Positions 35,066 to 42,605 of a stretch of DNA of 64,000 nucleotides are shown here, one piece after another. The DNA comes from Sphingomonas sp. 32-62-10 (lineage in GTDB: Bacteria; Pseudomonadota; Alphaproteobacteria; Sphingomonadales; Sphingomonadaceae), in assembly GCA_002280555.1 (NCBI GenBank), contig NCEE01000014.1:1-64000 (forward strand). The letters are read 5' to 3'. The notes below the pieces were generated by a model. The model did no database searches. It saw only the letters and a list, made by a program, of their open reading frames with translations, and was not told the origin of the DNA. Position 1 is the first letter of the stretch. The number at the start of each line of letters is the position of its first letter. Position numbers and translations under genes: made by a program.

Positions 35066-35536
35066 GTGAAAACTCTGCATCATCTCGGCAATCAGATCGG
35101 CGACCAGCTGGGCCATGTCCTCGGCGGGCGCGAGGTGGTCGATCAATTGGTTCGCTTTGCGATCGCGGGCGGCTTGTCGACGGTGGTCTATTCGGCGGTG
35201 TATCTGCCGCTGACGGCCTATGTGTTTCGCGACGAGCAGGCGGTGTATGCGGTGCCCTTTGCCTTCGCCGTCGCCGTGACGATCGGTTTTTTCCTGCACA
35301 GCCGCTGGAGCTTCAAGGGGCACGGCACGCGCGAAAGCGGCGGGCGACAACAGCTGAAATTCGTGATCGTACAGGGCGTCGGGCTGGCGCTGAACGCCGG
35401 CTTCACCTGGGGCGTGACGGCGCTGGCGGGATTGCCCGCCTGGGTTGCACTGATCCCCGTGGTGACGATCACGCCGATCGCGACCTTTGCGCTCAACCGG
35501 CAATGGGTGTTCGGGGGCACGCCGACCAATGGATAG
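35066..35536 (+). CDS. gtrA: GtrA-family membrane protein (putative lipid-linked sugar flippase)
   Basis: A 156-residue protein with four hydrophobic helices. GtrA members are thought to flip undecaprenyl-phosphate-linked sugars across the inner membrane. The family pattern shows in QLVRFAIAGGLSTVVYSAVY, GFFLHSRWSFKGHG (usual '..L.R.wvF') and NRQWVFG at the end. The start is GTG 35066. The long frame upstream of it overlaps the divergent GT-C-like gene. It overlaps the methyltransferase start by eight bases. Confidence 0.85.
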   Translation: MKTLHHLGNQIGDQLGHVLGGREVVDQLVRFAIAGGLSTVVYSAVYLPLTAYVFRDEQAVYAVPFAFAVAVTIGFFLHSRWSFKGHGTRESGGRQQLKFVIVQGVGLALNAGFTWGVTALAGLPAWVALIPVVTITPIATFALNRQWVFGGTPTNG

Positions 35537-36272
35537 GATCGTCTACGACCGCATGGCGGCGCATGATTCCACGCATTGGTGGTACCGCGCCCGGCGCGAG
35601 ATTCTGGCCGATTACCTGACGCGTGAGGGGCATCTGCCCAAGGATGCACGCATATTGGAGATCGGCTGCGGCACCGGGCACAATCTGCCGATGCTGGCGC
35701 GCTTCGGCGATGTCGAGGCGATCGAGATCGATCCGGTTGCGCGCGGCATTGCCAGCGAGCGGCTTGGCAAGCCGGTGCTCGCCGCCCCCTTGCCCGAACT
35801 GTCGGGCATTGAACGCGGTGCCTATGATCTGATCGCCGTGCTCGATGTGGTCGAGCATATCGAGGACGATGTGGCGGCGCTGAAGGCGATGCGCGATTGC
35901 CTGAAACCCGGCGGCAAGATCCTGATCGCGGTGCCCGCGCACCAATGGATGTGGAGCGCGCATGATGTGGTGAACCATCACCACCGCCGCTATTCCAAGG
36001 CGACGCTTGGCCGGGCCATTGCCGCTGCGGGGCTTAGCCATAACGGCCTGCGCTATTTCAATTCGCTGCTGTTTCCGCTGGCGGCTGCGGCGCGGGTGGC
36101 GGGGCGATTGTCAGGCCGCGACGACAGCGATGATTCGCCCCCGCCAAAGCCGCTCAATACGCTGTTCGAGACGATTTTCGGCTGGGAACGCCATCTCGTC
36201 GGGCGGGTGCCGCTGCCGCCTGGCGTATCGATCGTTACGTTGGCGAGTGTGGGGGCGTCACCGGCGGCTTGA
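35529..36272 (+). CDS. class I SAM-dependent methyltransferase
   Basis: A 247-residue protein of the Methyltransf_11/23 type. After an N-terminal aromatic stretch (HDSTHWWYRARREIL), the SAM motif I is ARILEIGCGTGHNLPML. Motif II/III are DLIAVLDVVEHIEDDVAALK and LKPGGKILIAVPAHQWMWSA. A C-terminal hydrophobic stretch (NSLLFPLAAAARVAG) may touch the membrane. The same arrangement occurs in methyltransferases acting on sugars or polyprenyl-linked substrates. It overlaps gtrA by eight bases and the convergent glycosyltransferase by 38. Confidence 0.85.
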   Translation: MDRIVYDRMAAHDSTHWWYRARREILADYLTREGHLPKDARILEIGCGTGHNLPMLARFGDVEAIEIDPVARGIASERLGKPVLAAPLPELSGIERGAYDLIAVLDVVEHIEDDVAALKAMRDCLKPGGKILIAVPAHQWMWSAHDVVNHHHRRYSKATLGRAIAAAGLSHNGLRYFNSLLFPLAAAARVAGRLSGRDDSDDSPPPKPLNTLFETIFGWERHLVGRVPLPPGVSIVTLASVGASPAA

Positions 36273-37308
36273 CGCGCGGCTTGCGCGTGCGCGGTGCGGG
36301 CGGCGCGATCGGCTCGGCAGCTTGCGCTTCAACTGGCGGTTCGGCGCGGTAACCAAGCGTCGCCTTGCCGCCGATCGGCCCGGCAACATCGGCCACCAGA
36401 TAGAGCGGCCGCCGCTTCGATTCGACATAGAGCCGCCCGAGATATTCGCCGATCATCCCCAGCACGAACATCTGCACCGCGCCAAGCAGCACCACGACCA
36501 GCATCGTCGACGTCCAGCCCTGCACCGCGCTGCCAGTAAAGAACCCGATTGCGATATAGACGAACAGGAGCAGTGACGCAGCGGTCAGCGCGAGCCCGAC
36601 ATGGCTGGCGAACCGCAAGGGCGCGGTCGAAAAACCCGTCACCGCATCGAGCGCGAACCGGATCATCTTGGCGAGCGGATATTTGGTTTCGCCTGCATGC
36701 CGCTCGGCGCGATCATACAGGAACGGCACCTGGCGAAAGCCGATCCACGCCACCATCCCGCGGATGAACCGCGCCTGTTCGGGAAGGCTCAGGAATGCAT
36801 CGAGCGCGCGCCTGCTCATCAGCCGGAAATCGCCGGTATCGAGCGGAATGGGGGTATCGGTTACTCGGTCGAGCACGCGGTAGAAAAGCGCGGCGGTCAG
36901 CTTCTTGAAGATCGTTTCGCCCTCGCGCTTGCGGCGCACGGCATAAACGACATCGGCTTGCTCGGCGGCCATGGTAGCGCGCATGTCGATCAGCAATTCG
37001 GGCGGGTCCTGCAGATCGGCATCGATGATCATGATCTGCGCGCCACAGCACAGATCTAGACCCGCCGTCAGCGCGAGCTGGTGGCCGTGATTGCGCGACA
37101 GGTTGATCGCCACCAGATGCGGGTCAGCCGCCGCGAGCCGCTGCATCACCGGCCAGCTATCGTCCTTCGATCCGTCATTGACGAAGACAATCTCATAATC
37201 CTCGCCGACCGCCGCCTGGGCAGCGGCAGAGACGCGGGCGTGAAGGATGTCGAGACACGCTGCTTCGTTGTAGCAGGGGACGACGATGGAAAGGGCAGGA
37301 CGACGCAT
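36235..37308 (-). CDS. GtrB/DPM1-like family 2 glycosyltransferase
   Basis: A 357-residue membrane-anchored enzyme that most likely moves a sugar from a nucleotide onto undecaprenyl phosphate. The GT2 domain starts with LSIVVPCYNEAACLDILHAR. It has VNDGSKDDSW, LSRNHGHQLALTAGLD and the metal-binding DADLQDPPELL. RRKREGETIFKKL and a region of two membrane helices (about 230-310) match GtrB/YfdH. The C-terminal 50 residues are Pro/Arg/Ala-rich. It converges on the methyltransferase gene. With gtrA and the GT-C-like gene it completes a Gtr-type trio. Confidence 0.88.
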   Translation of the reverse strand: MRRPALSIVVPCYNEAACLDILHARVSAAAQAAVGEDYEIVFVNDGSKDDSWPVMQRLAAADPHLVAINLSRNHGHQLALTAGLDLCCGAQIMIIDADLQDPPELLIDMRATMAAEQADVVYAVRRKREGETIFKKLTAALFYRVLDRVTDTPIPLDTGDFRLMSRRALDAFLSLPEQARFIRGMVAWIGFRQVPFLYDRAERHAGETKYPLAKMIRFALDAVTGFSTAPLRFASHVGLALTAASLLLFVYIAIGFFTGSAVQGWTSTMLVVVLLGAVQMFVLGMIGEYLGRLYVESKRRPLYLVADVAGPIGGKATLGYRAEPPVEAQAAEPIAPPAPRTRKPRVKPPVTPPHSPT

Positions 37309-37328
37309 CCGGCCCCTCTAGCCGTTGT

Positions 37329-37350
37329 TTCGCGAATAGGGAATCGCGAA
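37329..37350. promoter_or_regulatory. inverted repeat upstream of the GtrB-like gene
   Basis: TTCGCGA (37329-37335) and TCGCGAA (37344-37350) are perfect seven-base arms with eight bases between, starting 21 bases before the glycosyltransferase ATG. It could be an operator, or a terminator stem for the upstream lipoprotein genes; no T-run follows. A second tight hairpin, CTGGCG-ca-CGCCAG, is at 37424-37437, nearer the lipoprotein stop. Confidence 0.3.
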
Positions 37351-37459
37351 GCGACCCGTTTTCTGCGCAATAGCTCGCGACTGAAACGATCTGTCTTTCG
37401 CTTGGCACCGCGATTTCCCGCCTCTGGCGCACGCCAGTGGCGCGCTTTAGATCCCTCGA

Positions 37460-38437
37460 TTATGGGCGGGACGTTGTCGGCAATGCGCAATTGTCCATTG
37501 CCGCCCTCACCATGTCTGCCGTGCGTTCTTCCGGTTTCACCATTGCCAAAACCTCCTTTGCGACCCGAAAACACTGCGCGGTCGCAATCGCCACGCCGCC
37601 TTCGAGAAGACCCTGACTGATGTTCTGGGCAGCGATGCCGGTTGAAAAGGTTTTGCCGACCGTCAGCCCCGCGCCTTTTTGACTGTCGCCATTAGCATTG
37701 CCGTTGAAGGTGCCGTAAACTGAAAGTGCATCGCGTTTATCGTCGTTCTTTGCGGTATCTACTCGCGCTTCCAATCGCCGCAAATCCTGCAGAAGCGCGT
37801 TCGCTTTTTCGGCGTTCTGCGTGATGTTTGTCGTAATATCCGCCTTTTTCTGTAGGAGATTTTGATTTTTGAGTGCATTCAGCCTTTTTAGTTCGACTTC
37901 TATTTCTGCCAGTCGGACAGGGTTGGCATTTGCTGGGGAAGCAGCCCCTTCAGCATCACCAGATACAGTTTCCAGTTGAGATTTTTCATTTTCGAGCGCT
38001 GGAATTTTCTCGATATCTTTGATGTCGCGTTCCTTGTCCTTTATCGAATCTCTCAACCGTTCATTTTCCTGATTGATTGCAGCAATATCTGACTGAAGGC
38101 GATCGATCTTCGCATCGTCTGATGTGGATTGGCCGCTTTTTTTATTCGTGCCCCAGATGCCCTTGATATCGGGATCGATTTCTTTACAGCGTTTGGTGGT
38201 GTTGGACTCAGACGCTTTTCTCTCGCAATGCTTCGCCACCGCCACCGGGACAAAAGCGACATCGACACCATTATATCCGATCATGATGCTGGGGGTGGGG
38301 CTCTCCGCCTTGCCGCCTGAAACGATCACGCCGATCTGGTTTGTCGATGAATAGACCAGGGGTGCCTGTTCCAGTGAAGCGCAGCCACTGAGCGCAGTCA
38401 GGGCGATTATGCAGCCAATGGCGATACTCTTGTTCAT
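37460..38437 (-). CDS. lipoprotein with long coiled coil, unknown function
   Basis: A 325-residue exported lipoprotein with signal MNKSIAIGCIIALTALSGC and lipobox LSGC (Cys19). Residues about 25-75 form a beta-like domain (NQIGVIVSGGK, then PSIMIGYNGVDVAFVPVAVA). Residues about 110-245 are strongly charged and heptad-like (KIDRLQSDIAAINQENERLR, KDKERDIKDIEKIPALENE), a clear coiled coil. The C-terminal 80 residues hold a glycine/asparagine-rich stretch and then helices with two cysteines. Lower in G+C than its neighbours. Its ATG overlaps the stop of a second lipoprotein gene by four bases. No family is recognised. Confidence 0.7.
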   Translation of the reverse strand: MNKSIAIGCIIALTALSGCASLEQAPLVYSSTNQIGVIVSGGKAESPTPSIMIGYNGVDVAFVPVAVAKHCERKASESNTTKRCKEIDPDIKGIWGTNKKSGQSTSDDAKIDRLQSDIAAINQENERLRDSIKDKERDIKDIEKIPALENEKSQLETVSGDAEGAASPANANPVRLAEIEVELKRLNALKNQNLLQKKADITTNITQNAEKANALLQDLRRLEARVDTAKNDDKRDALSVYGTFNGNANGDSQKGAGLTVGKTFSTGIAAQNISQGLLEGGVAIATAQCFRVAKEVLAMVKPEERTADMVRAAMDNCALPTTSRP

Positions 38438-38790
38438 TCCTTCTCCCCCATCACACAAATATCTGGCCGATCTTTGGCCATGTTGCGCCAAAATGTCATT
38501 GCTTCGGCATTCTTCGGTTGATCAAATACGATAATGCCACACCGTGCCTTTTCATAAACGAGAACAGTATCTTCCGACGCCCAACCCAGCGTGGGACCAG
38601 ATCGTCCCGCTACAACACCAAGCCCGCGCACCCGATAAGCTATCATGCCAGCGCCAGCTGCTGGTTCTATCTTCAGGATCCCAGGCCGAATCGAAGTCAC
38701 CCTGCTTTCGGGGCTAACCGTGATGATGGTACACCCACCAATAGTCGGCGCTATTGCAATCACGGCCACGAACGTCAGAAATCGACTCAC
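38434..38790 (-). CDS. small lipoprotein, partner of the coiled-coil lipoprotein
   Basis: A 118-residue protein from GTG 38790 (GGGGGCAGG lies just upstream; a TTG at 38814 is the other option). The signal is SRFLTFVAVIAIAPTIGGC with lipobox IGGC. The mature part looks like a small beta domain (RPGILKIEPAAGAGMIAYRV, then SEDTVLVYEKARCGIIVFD) with two more cysteines, which could form a disulfide. It overlaps the coiled-coil lipoprotein start by four bases (ATGA), so the two are made together. No known family. Confidence 0.62.
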   Translation of the reverse strand: MSRFLTFVAVIAIAPTIGGCTIITVSPESRVTSIRPGILKIEPAAGAGMIAYRVRGLGVVAGRSGPTLGWASEDTVLVYEKARCGIIVFDQPKNAEAMTFWRNMAKDRPDICVMGEKE

Positions 38791-38901
38791 GGCCCTGCCC
38801 CCAATCACCGACAAGATAGAAAGTTGTTACTTTTACGCAATGATAACATAGTAGCGACTGGGCAATATTCTGGGTACTTGCAGCGTCATATCTCAGCGTT
38901 G

Positions 38902-41031
38902 CTACACGCGTTCCACAGCGCTCACCGCATCGGCGGCGCGAAGCGCGGCGATCAGGCGAATCAGGTGATGGAGATCGTGGACCTCCACATCGATCGTGTT
39001 GGTGTGATAGCCCGTGTCGCGGTTGTCGAGCCGCAGCCCGAGGATGTTCGCCTTGTGCGCGCCGATAATCGTGGCGACCACGCCCAGGGCGCCAGGTTCG
39101 TTCTTCAGCTGAACCGCGATCTGCGCGGTAGCGCCTTCGGTCTTGTCGCCCCAGGCGAGATCGACCCAATCGGCATCGTCGCCGTCGATCAGCGTTTTGC
39201 AGTCGATCGAGTGCACCTCGATCGGCTTGTCGGGGTGGCGCAGGCCGACAATTCGGTCGCCGGGCACGGGATGGCAGCATTCGGCGAGCCGAAAGGCGAT
39301 CCCATGCTTCAGCCCGCGGATCGAGATTGCGGCCGATTGCGGGGGCAGGTTGCGGAGCATCTCCTTGCCAGCCGATCCGGGCATCATCGCCTCCATCACC
39401 TGCGCATCGGTGATTCGGCGTTTGGCGATGGCCTCCATCAGCGCGGCTTCGTCGGGCAGTTTCAGCCGCTTCAGCGCGACAGTGATCGCGTCGCCAGCCG
39501 GCGTTACCGGGAGGCGCTGGATAATCTCGTCATAAATCTTGCGGCCCAGCGACTGGCCCTCGGTCCGCTCGGTCTGGCGCAAATGACGGCGGATCGCGGC
39601 GCGCGCCTTGCCGGTAATGGCAAAGTTCAGCCAGCCGGGCTGGGGCACCTGCGCCTTGGATCGCAGGATCTGGACCTGATCGCCATTGTCGATCTGGGTG
39701 CGCAGCGGGACGACACGACCGTTGATCTTGGCGCCCACCGCCTGATCGCCCAGATCGGTGTGAAGCGCGTAGGCGAAGTCGATCGGTGTTGCCCCCTTGG
39801 GCAGCTGGATCAGCTCACCGCGCGGGGTGAAGGCGAAGATGCGATCCTGATACATCGCCATGCGGGTATGTTCGAGCAACTCCTCCGGGCTTTCGGCAGT
39901 GTCGAGGATCTCGATCAGGTCGGCGATCCAGCGGATCTGATTATCGGGGCGGACCTTCGCCTGCTTATAGGCCCAATGGGCGGCCAGGCCATGTTCGGCC
40001 TCAGCATGCATTTCCTGGGTGCGAATCTGGATTTCGACGCGGGTATTCTCGGCATGCATCACCGACGAGTGCAGCGATCGATAGCCGTTCCGTTTGGGGG
40101 TAGAAATATAGTCCTTGAACCGCCCCGGCACCATCGGCCAGCGCCGGTGAATGATACCCAGCGCGCTGTAGCATTCCTCTACCGATGGCACGATCAGCCT
40201 GAATGCCATGATATCGGATAGCTGTTCGAAGCTGATGTGCCGTTCGGCCATCTTCTTCCAGATCGAATAGGGGTGCTTTTCGCGGCCCGATACATCGGCC
40301 TCTACCCCGCCGCGCGACAGCAGCTGTTTGAAGCTGGCGGCGATTTTCTCGATCCGGTCGCCATCGCCTTCCTGCAATTGCACCAGGCGCTTGGTGATCG
40401 AGCTATAGGCTTCGGGCTCGAGCTCGCGAAAGGCGAGCGTTTGCATCTCTTTCATGAATTCATACATGCCGATTCGCTCGGCAAGTGGAGCATAGATATC
40501 CATCGTCTCACGCGCGATGCGGCGTCGCTTGTCGGGGTTGGCGATGTAGTGCAGCGTCCGCATATTGTGCAGCCGGTCCGCCAGCTTCACCAGCAGCACC
40601 CGGATATCGTCTGACATAGCGAGCAGGAATTTACGCAGATTTTCGGCGGCGCGTTCGTTTTCGGTTTGCGCTTCGATCTTGCTGAGCTTTGTCACGCCAT
40701 CGACCATCCGCGCGACATTGGGGCCGAACAGCCGAAGGATCTCCTCGGGCGTGGCAACGGTGTCTTCGATCGTATCGTGCAGGATCGCAGTGGCGATCGT
40801 CTCGTCGTCGAGATGCAGGTCGGTCAGGATGCCGGCCACCTCGATCGGATGACTGAAATAGGGATCGCCCGATGCGCGTTTCTGGCTGCCATGCGCTTGG
40901 AGCGAGAAAACATAGGCGCGGTTGAGCAGCGCCTCATTGGCTTGGGGATCGTAGCTTAAAACCCGATCGACAAGTTCATATTGCCGCAGCACGCGGGTAC
41001 GATGGCCCCGCGTGCTGCTGCTTTGCAACAT
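38902..41031 (-). CDS. rsh: bifunctional (p)ppGpp synthetase/hydrolase (RelA/SpoT homologue)
   Basis: Makes and breaks (p)ppGpp, the stringent-response alarmone. It has 709 residues. Domain order: HD hydrolase (about 40-150, with GDPYFSHPIEVAGIL and ILHDTIED), synthetase (about 230-345, with SDIMAFRLIVPSVEECYSAL and VEIQIRTQEMHAEAEHGLAA), TGS (about 385-450, with IDFAYALHTDLGDQAVGAKI) and a C-terminal ACT domain. Both catalytic halves look intact, as in the single RSH of alphaproteobacteria. ATG 41031 lacks a clear ribosome binding site; a GTG at 40992 (VLRQYELVDRV, the usual start) is a real option. A CC_3452-type gene lies ten bases upstream on the same strand. Confidence 0.93.
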   Translation of the reverse strand: MLQSSSTRGHRTRVLRQYELVDRVLSYDPQANEALLNRAYVFSLQAHGSQKRASGDPYFSHPIEVAGILTDLHLDDETIATAILHDTIEDTVATPEEILRLFGPNVARMVDGVTKLSKIEAQTENERAAENLRKFLLAMSDDIRVLLVKLADRLHNMRTLHYIANPDKRRRIARETMDIYAPLAERIGMYEFMKEMQTLAFRELEPEAYSSITKRLVQLQEGDGDRIEKIAASFKQLLSRGGVEADVSGREKHPYSIWKKMAERHISFEQLSDIMAFRLIVPSVEECYSALGIIHRRWPMVPGRFKDYISTPKRNGYRSLHSSVMHAENTRVEIQIRTQEMHAEAEHGLAAHWAYKQAKVRPDNQIRWIADLIEILDTAESPEELLEHTRMAMYQDRIFAFTPRGELIQLPKGATPIDFAYALHTDLGDQAVGAKINGRVVPLRTQIDNGDQVQILRSKAQVPQPGWLNFAITGKARAAIRRHLRQTERTEGQSLGRKIYDEIIQRLPVTPAGDAITVALKRLKLPDEAALMEAIAKRRITDAQVMEAMMPGSAGKEMLRNLPPQSAAISIRGLKHGIAFRLAECCHPVPGDRIVGLRHPDKPIEVHSIDCKTLIDGDDADWVDLAWGDKTEGATAQIAVQLKNEPGALGVVATIIGAHKANILGLRLDNRDTGYHTNTIDVEVHDLHHLIRLIAALRAADAVSAVERV

Positions 41032-41041
41032 TTACTTGCGT

Positions 41042-41356
41042 TTAGCTCGCACGCTCATTGCACTTGGCGAGCGCAGCGGCGTCGAGTGGCGTGCCGGCAA
41101 CGGTGAAGGCGCTGAGGGCGCCGACACGCTGGACGACCATCTGGCACATGATCACGTCACGCTGGGTCGATTGCTTGGCAGTGCAGACGCCGTCGGCACA
41201 ATTCCACAGCGTTCCAGCGGTAATCACCTTGGTCTTGGTCGGCGCGGTGACGGGCGTTGCCGCGTAATAGCCGGTAGGTGCAGCAAAGGCAGGTGCTGCT
41301 GATGCGAGCAGAACCGACGTGGCAAGAGCAGCGGCAGCGGAAAGAATGCGTGTCAT
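41042..41356 (-). CDS. CC_3452-family secreted protein
   Basis: A 104-residue exported protein with a Sec signal (MTRILSAAAALATSVLLASA, cut after AFA). The mature domain has YYAATPVTAPTKTKVITAGT, then LWNCADGVCTAKQSTQRDVI and VVQRVGALSAFTVAGTPLDA. It has three cysteines in conserved-looking places plus one near the end (AKCNERA), so disulfides are likely. This matches the CC_3452 family of caulobacters and sphingomonads, which has no known function. ATG 41356 has GGAG eight bases upstream. It is divergent from an HxlR regulator. Confidence 0.8.
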   Translation of the reverse strand: MTRILSAAAALATSVLLASAAPAFAAPTGYYAATPVTAPTKTKVITAGTLWNCADGVCTAKQSTQRDVIMCQMVVQRVGALSAFTVAGTPLDAAALAKCNERAS

Positions 41357-41418
41357 GATGAACTCCATGATCGGTTCGGGGGGAGGATTGAAAGCAACCG
41401 AATTAGGTTGCGAATCGA

Positions 41419-41449
41419 TACTTAGTAGAATAAGTAGCCAGTTGCAACT
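41419..41449. promoter_or_regulatory. paired palindromes between CC_3452 and HxlR genes, candidate operator
   Basis: TACTTA-gtagaa-TAAGTA (41419-41436) has perfect six-base arms. AGTTGCAACT (41440-41449) is a perfect ten-base palindrome. Both lie in an A+T-rich 147-base gap between divergent genes. HxlR-type regulators bind short inverted repeats of TACT/AGTA type, so autoregulation is plausible but inferred. Confidence 0.4.
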
Positions 41450-41503
41450 GAAAACTTATATTTCATTCGCATGACGAACAAATTGCGCTAGGATTGCATT
41501 CGT

Positions 41504-41995
41504 ATGGAAACAAAGTTGCGAGAACCCTTGCGCGAATTGGCCGAATGCAGCCTGCCAGCTGCGCTTGAGGCCATGGGTGAGCGGTGGTCGTTCCTGATCC
41601 TGCGCGCCGCGTTTAACGGTCTGTATCATTTCGAAGAATTCCAGTCCGAACTCGGCATTGCCCGCAATATCCTTGCGAATCGGCTTGCCCGGCTGGTCGA
41701 ACACGGCATCCTGAAGCGCGAGCCGATGCCCGAGGATCGCCGCAAGATCGAATATCGGCTGACCGAGAAAGGCTTTGCCCTGCTGCCGACGATGATTGCC
41801 CTGCGGCAATGGGGGGAGCGCTGGGAAACCGGCATGCCTGCTACGCCGGTGCTGGTTGACGAGCGCGATCGTCGGCCGATTGCCCAGGTCGAAGTGCGGG
41901 CCTGGGATGGCCGGGTGCTGACCAAGGCCGACCTGCTTTGGTCGCTGCCGGAGCATGTCGCGAGCGAAGAGCTCCAGGCGCGCGCCGCCGAATAG
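41504..41995 (+). CDS. HxlR-family winged-helix transcriptional regulator
   Basis: A 163-residue regulator. The DNA-binding part has CSLPAALEAMGERWSFLILR (Cys15), then FEEFQSELGIARNILANRLA and RLVEHGILKREPMPEDRRKI, and a wing EYRLTEKG. An extra C-terminal 50 residues (DERDRRPIAQVEVRAWDGRV) is absent from the shortest HxlR proteins and may bind a ligand. A lone Cys near the recognition helix could sense redox stress. It is divergent from the CC_3452 gene and preceded by paired palindromes. Confidence 0.85.
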   Translation: METKLREPLRELAECSLPAALEAMGERWSFLILRAAFNGLYHFEEFQSELGIARNILANRLARLVEHGILKREPMPEDRRKIEYRLTEKGFALLPTMIALRQWGERWETGMPATPVLVDERDRRPIAQVEVRAWDGRVLTKADLLWSLPEHVASEELQARAAE

Positions 41996-42143
41996 CCCCG
42001 GTGCGACGCTGCCAATGGCGGTTCGGTTAATCGGAAATTGGCACTGCGGGACTTCATGCCCAGTTCCTCGAGTTATGTAGCAGACGCTTCATAACCGATT
42101 TTCGTAGCGTGCGCTACAATTATTCAAGCGAGTTAGGCCAGGG

Positions 42144-42605
42144 TCAATTCGGGATCAGGCGTGCCAGTGCATCGCGCACTGGCGCGGTAATGGGCGTCGG
42201 GGCGCCGCTCGGCAGGTCGACATGCACGATCACCATCGTGATCGCGCAGTGGAGCGCGCCCGTCGCGGCATGGCACAGATCGAACTGTTGGGTCAGGCTG
42301 CTGGTGCCGATGCGGGCGATCCGCACAAATGCCTCGATTTCGTCGCCCATCCGGAACGGGAGGTGATAATCGATTTCGGTGTGCCGCACGTGAAACTCGG
42401 CCTCGGTCCAGATCGGGCCGAGCGCCTCGAGCCCGCTCCATTCCCAGAATTCGGTCACCGCGACATCGGCATATTCCAGGTAACGCGAGTTGAAGACGAT
42501 GCGCTGTGCATCGACCTCGGCATAGCGGACTTTGAGGCGGGTGGAGAAAGCAAAGCCGGGTCGTTCCATGCCCGGCCTGTTGGCGGGTGGCCGCGTTGCC
42601 GTCAA
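42144..42605 (-). CDS. acyl-CoA thioesterase of the 4HBT (YbgC-like) hotdog family
   Basis: A 153-residue single hotdog-fold protein. The N-terminal motif FSTRLKVRYAEVDAQRIVFN has Asp at the place of the catalytic residue, followed by NSRYLEYADVAVTEFW. The frame opens with a TTG directly after the alaC-like stop; ATG 42569 (MERPGF) is an alternative with a weak ribosome binding site. It follows the aminotransferase gene on the same strand without a gap. The acyl substrate is unknown. Confidence 0.8.
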   Translation of the reverse strand: MTATRPPANRPGMERPGFAFSTRLKVRYAEVDAQRIVFNSRYLEYADVAVTEFWEWSGLEALGPIWTEAEFHVRHTEIDYHLPFRMGDEIEAFVRIARIGTSSLTQQFDLCHAATGALHCAITMVIVHVDLPSGAPTPITAPVRDALARLIPN

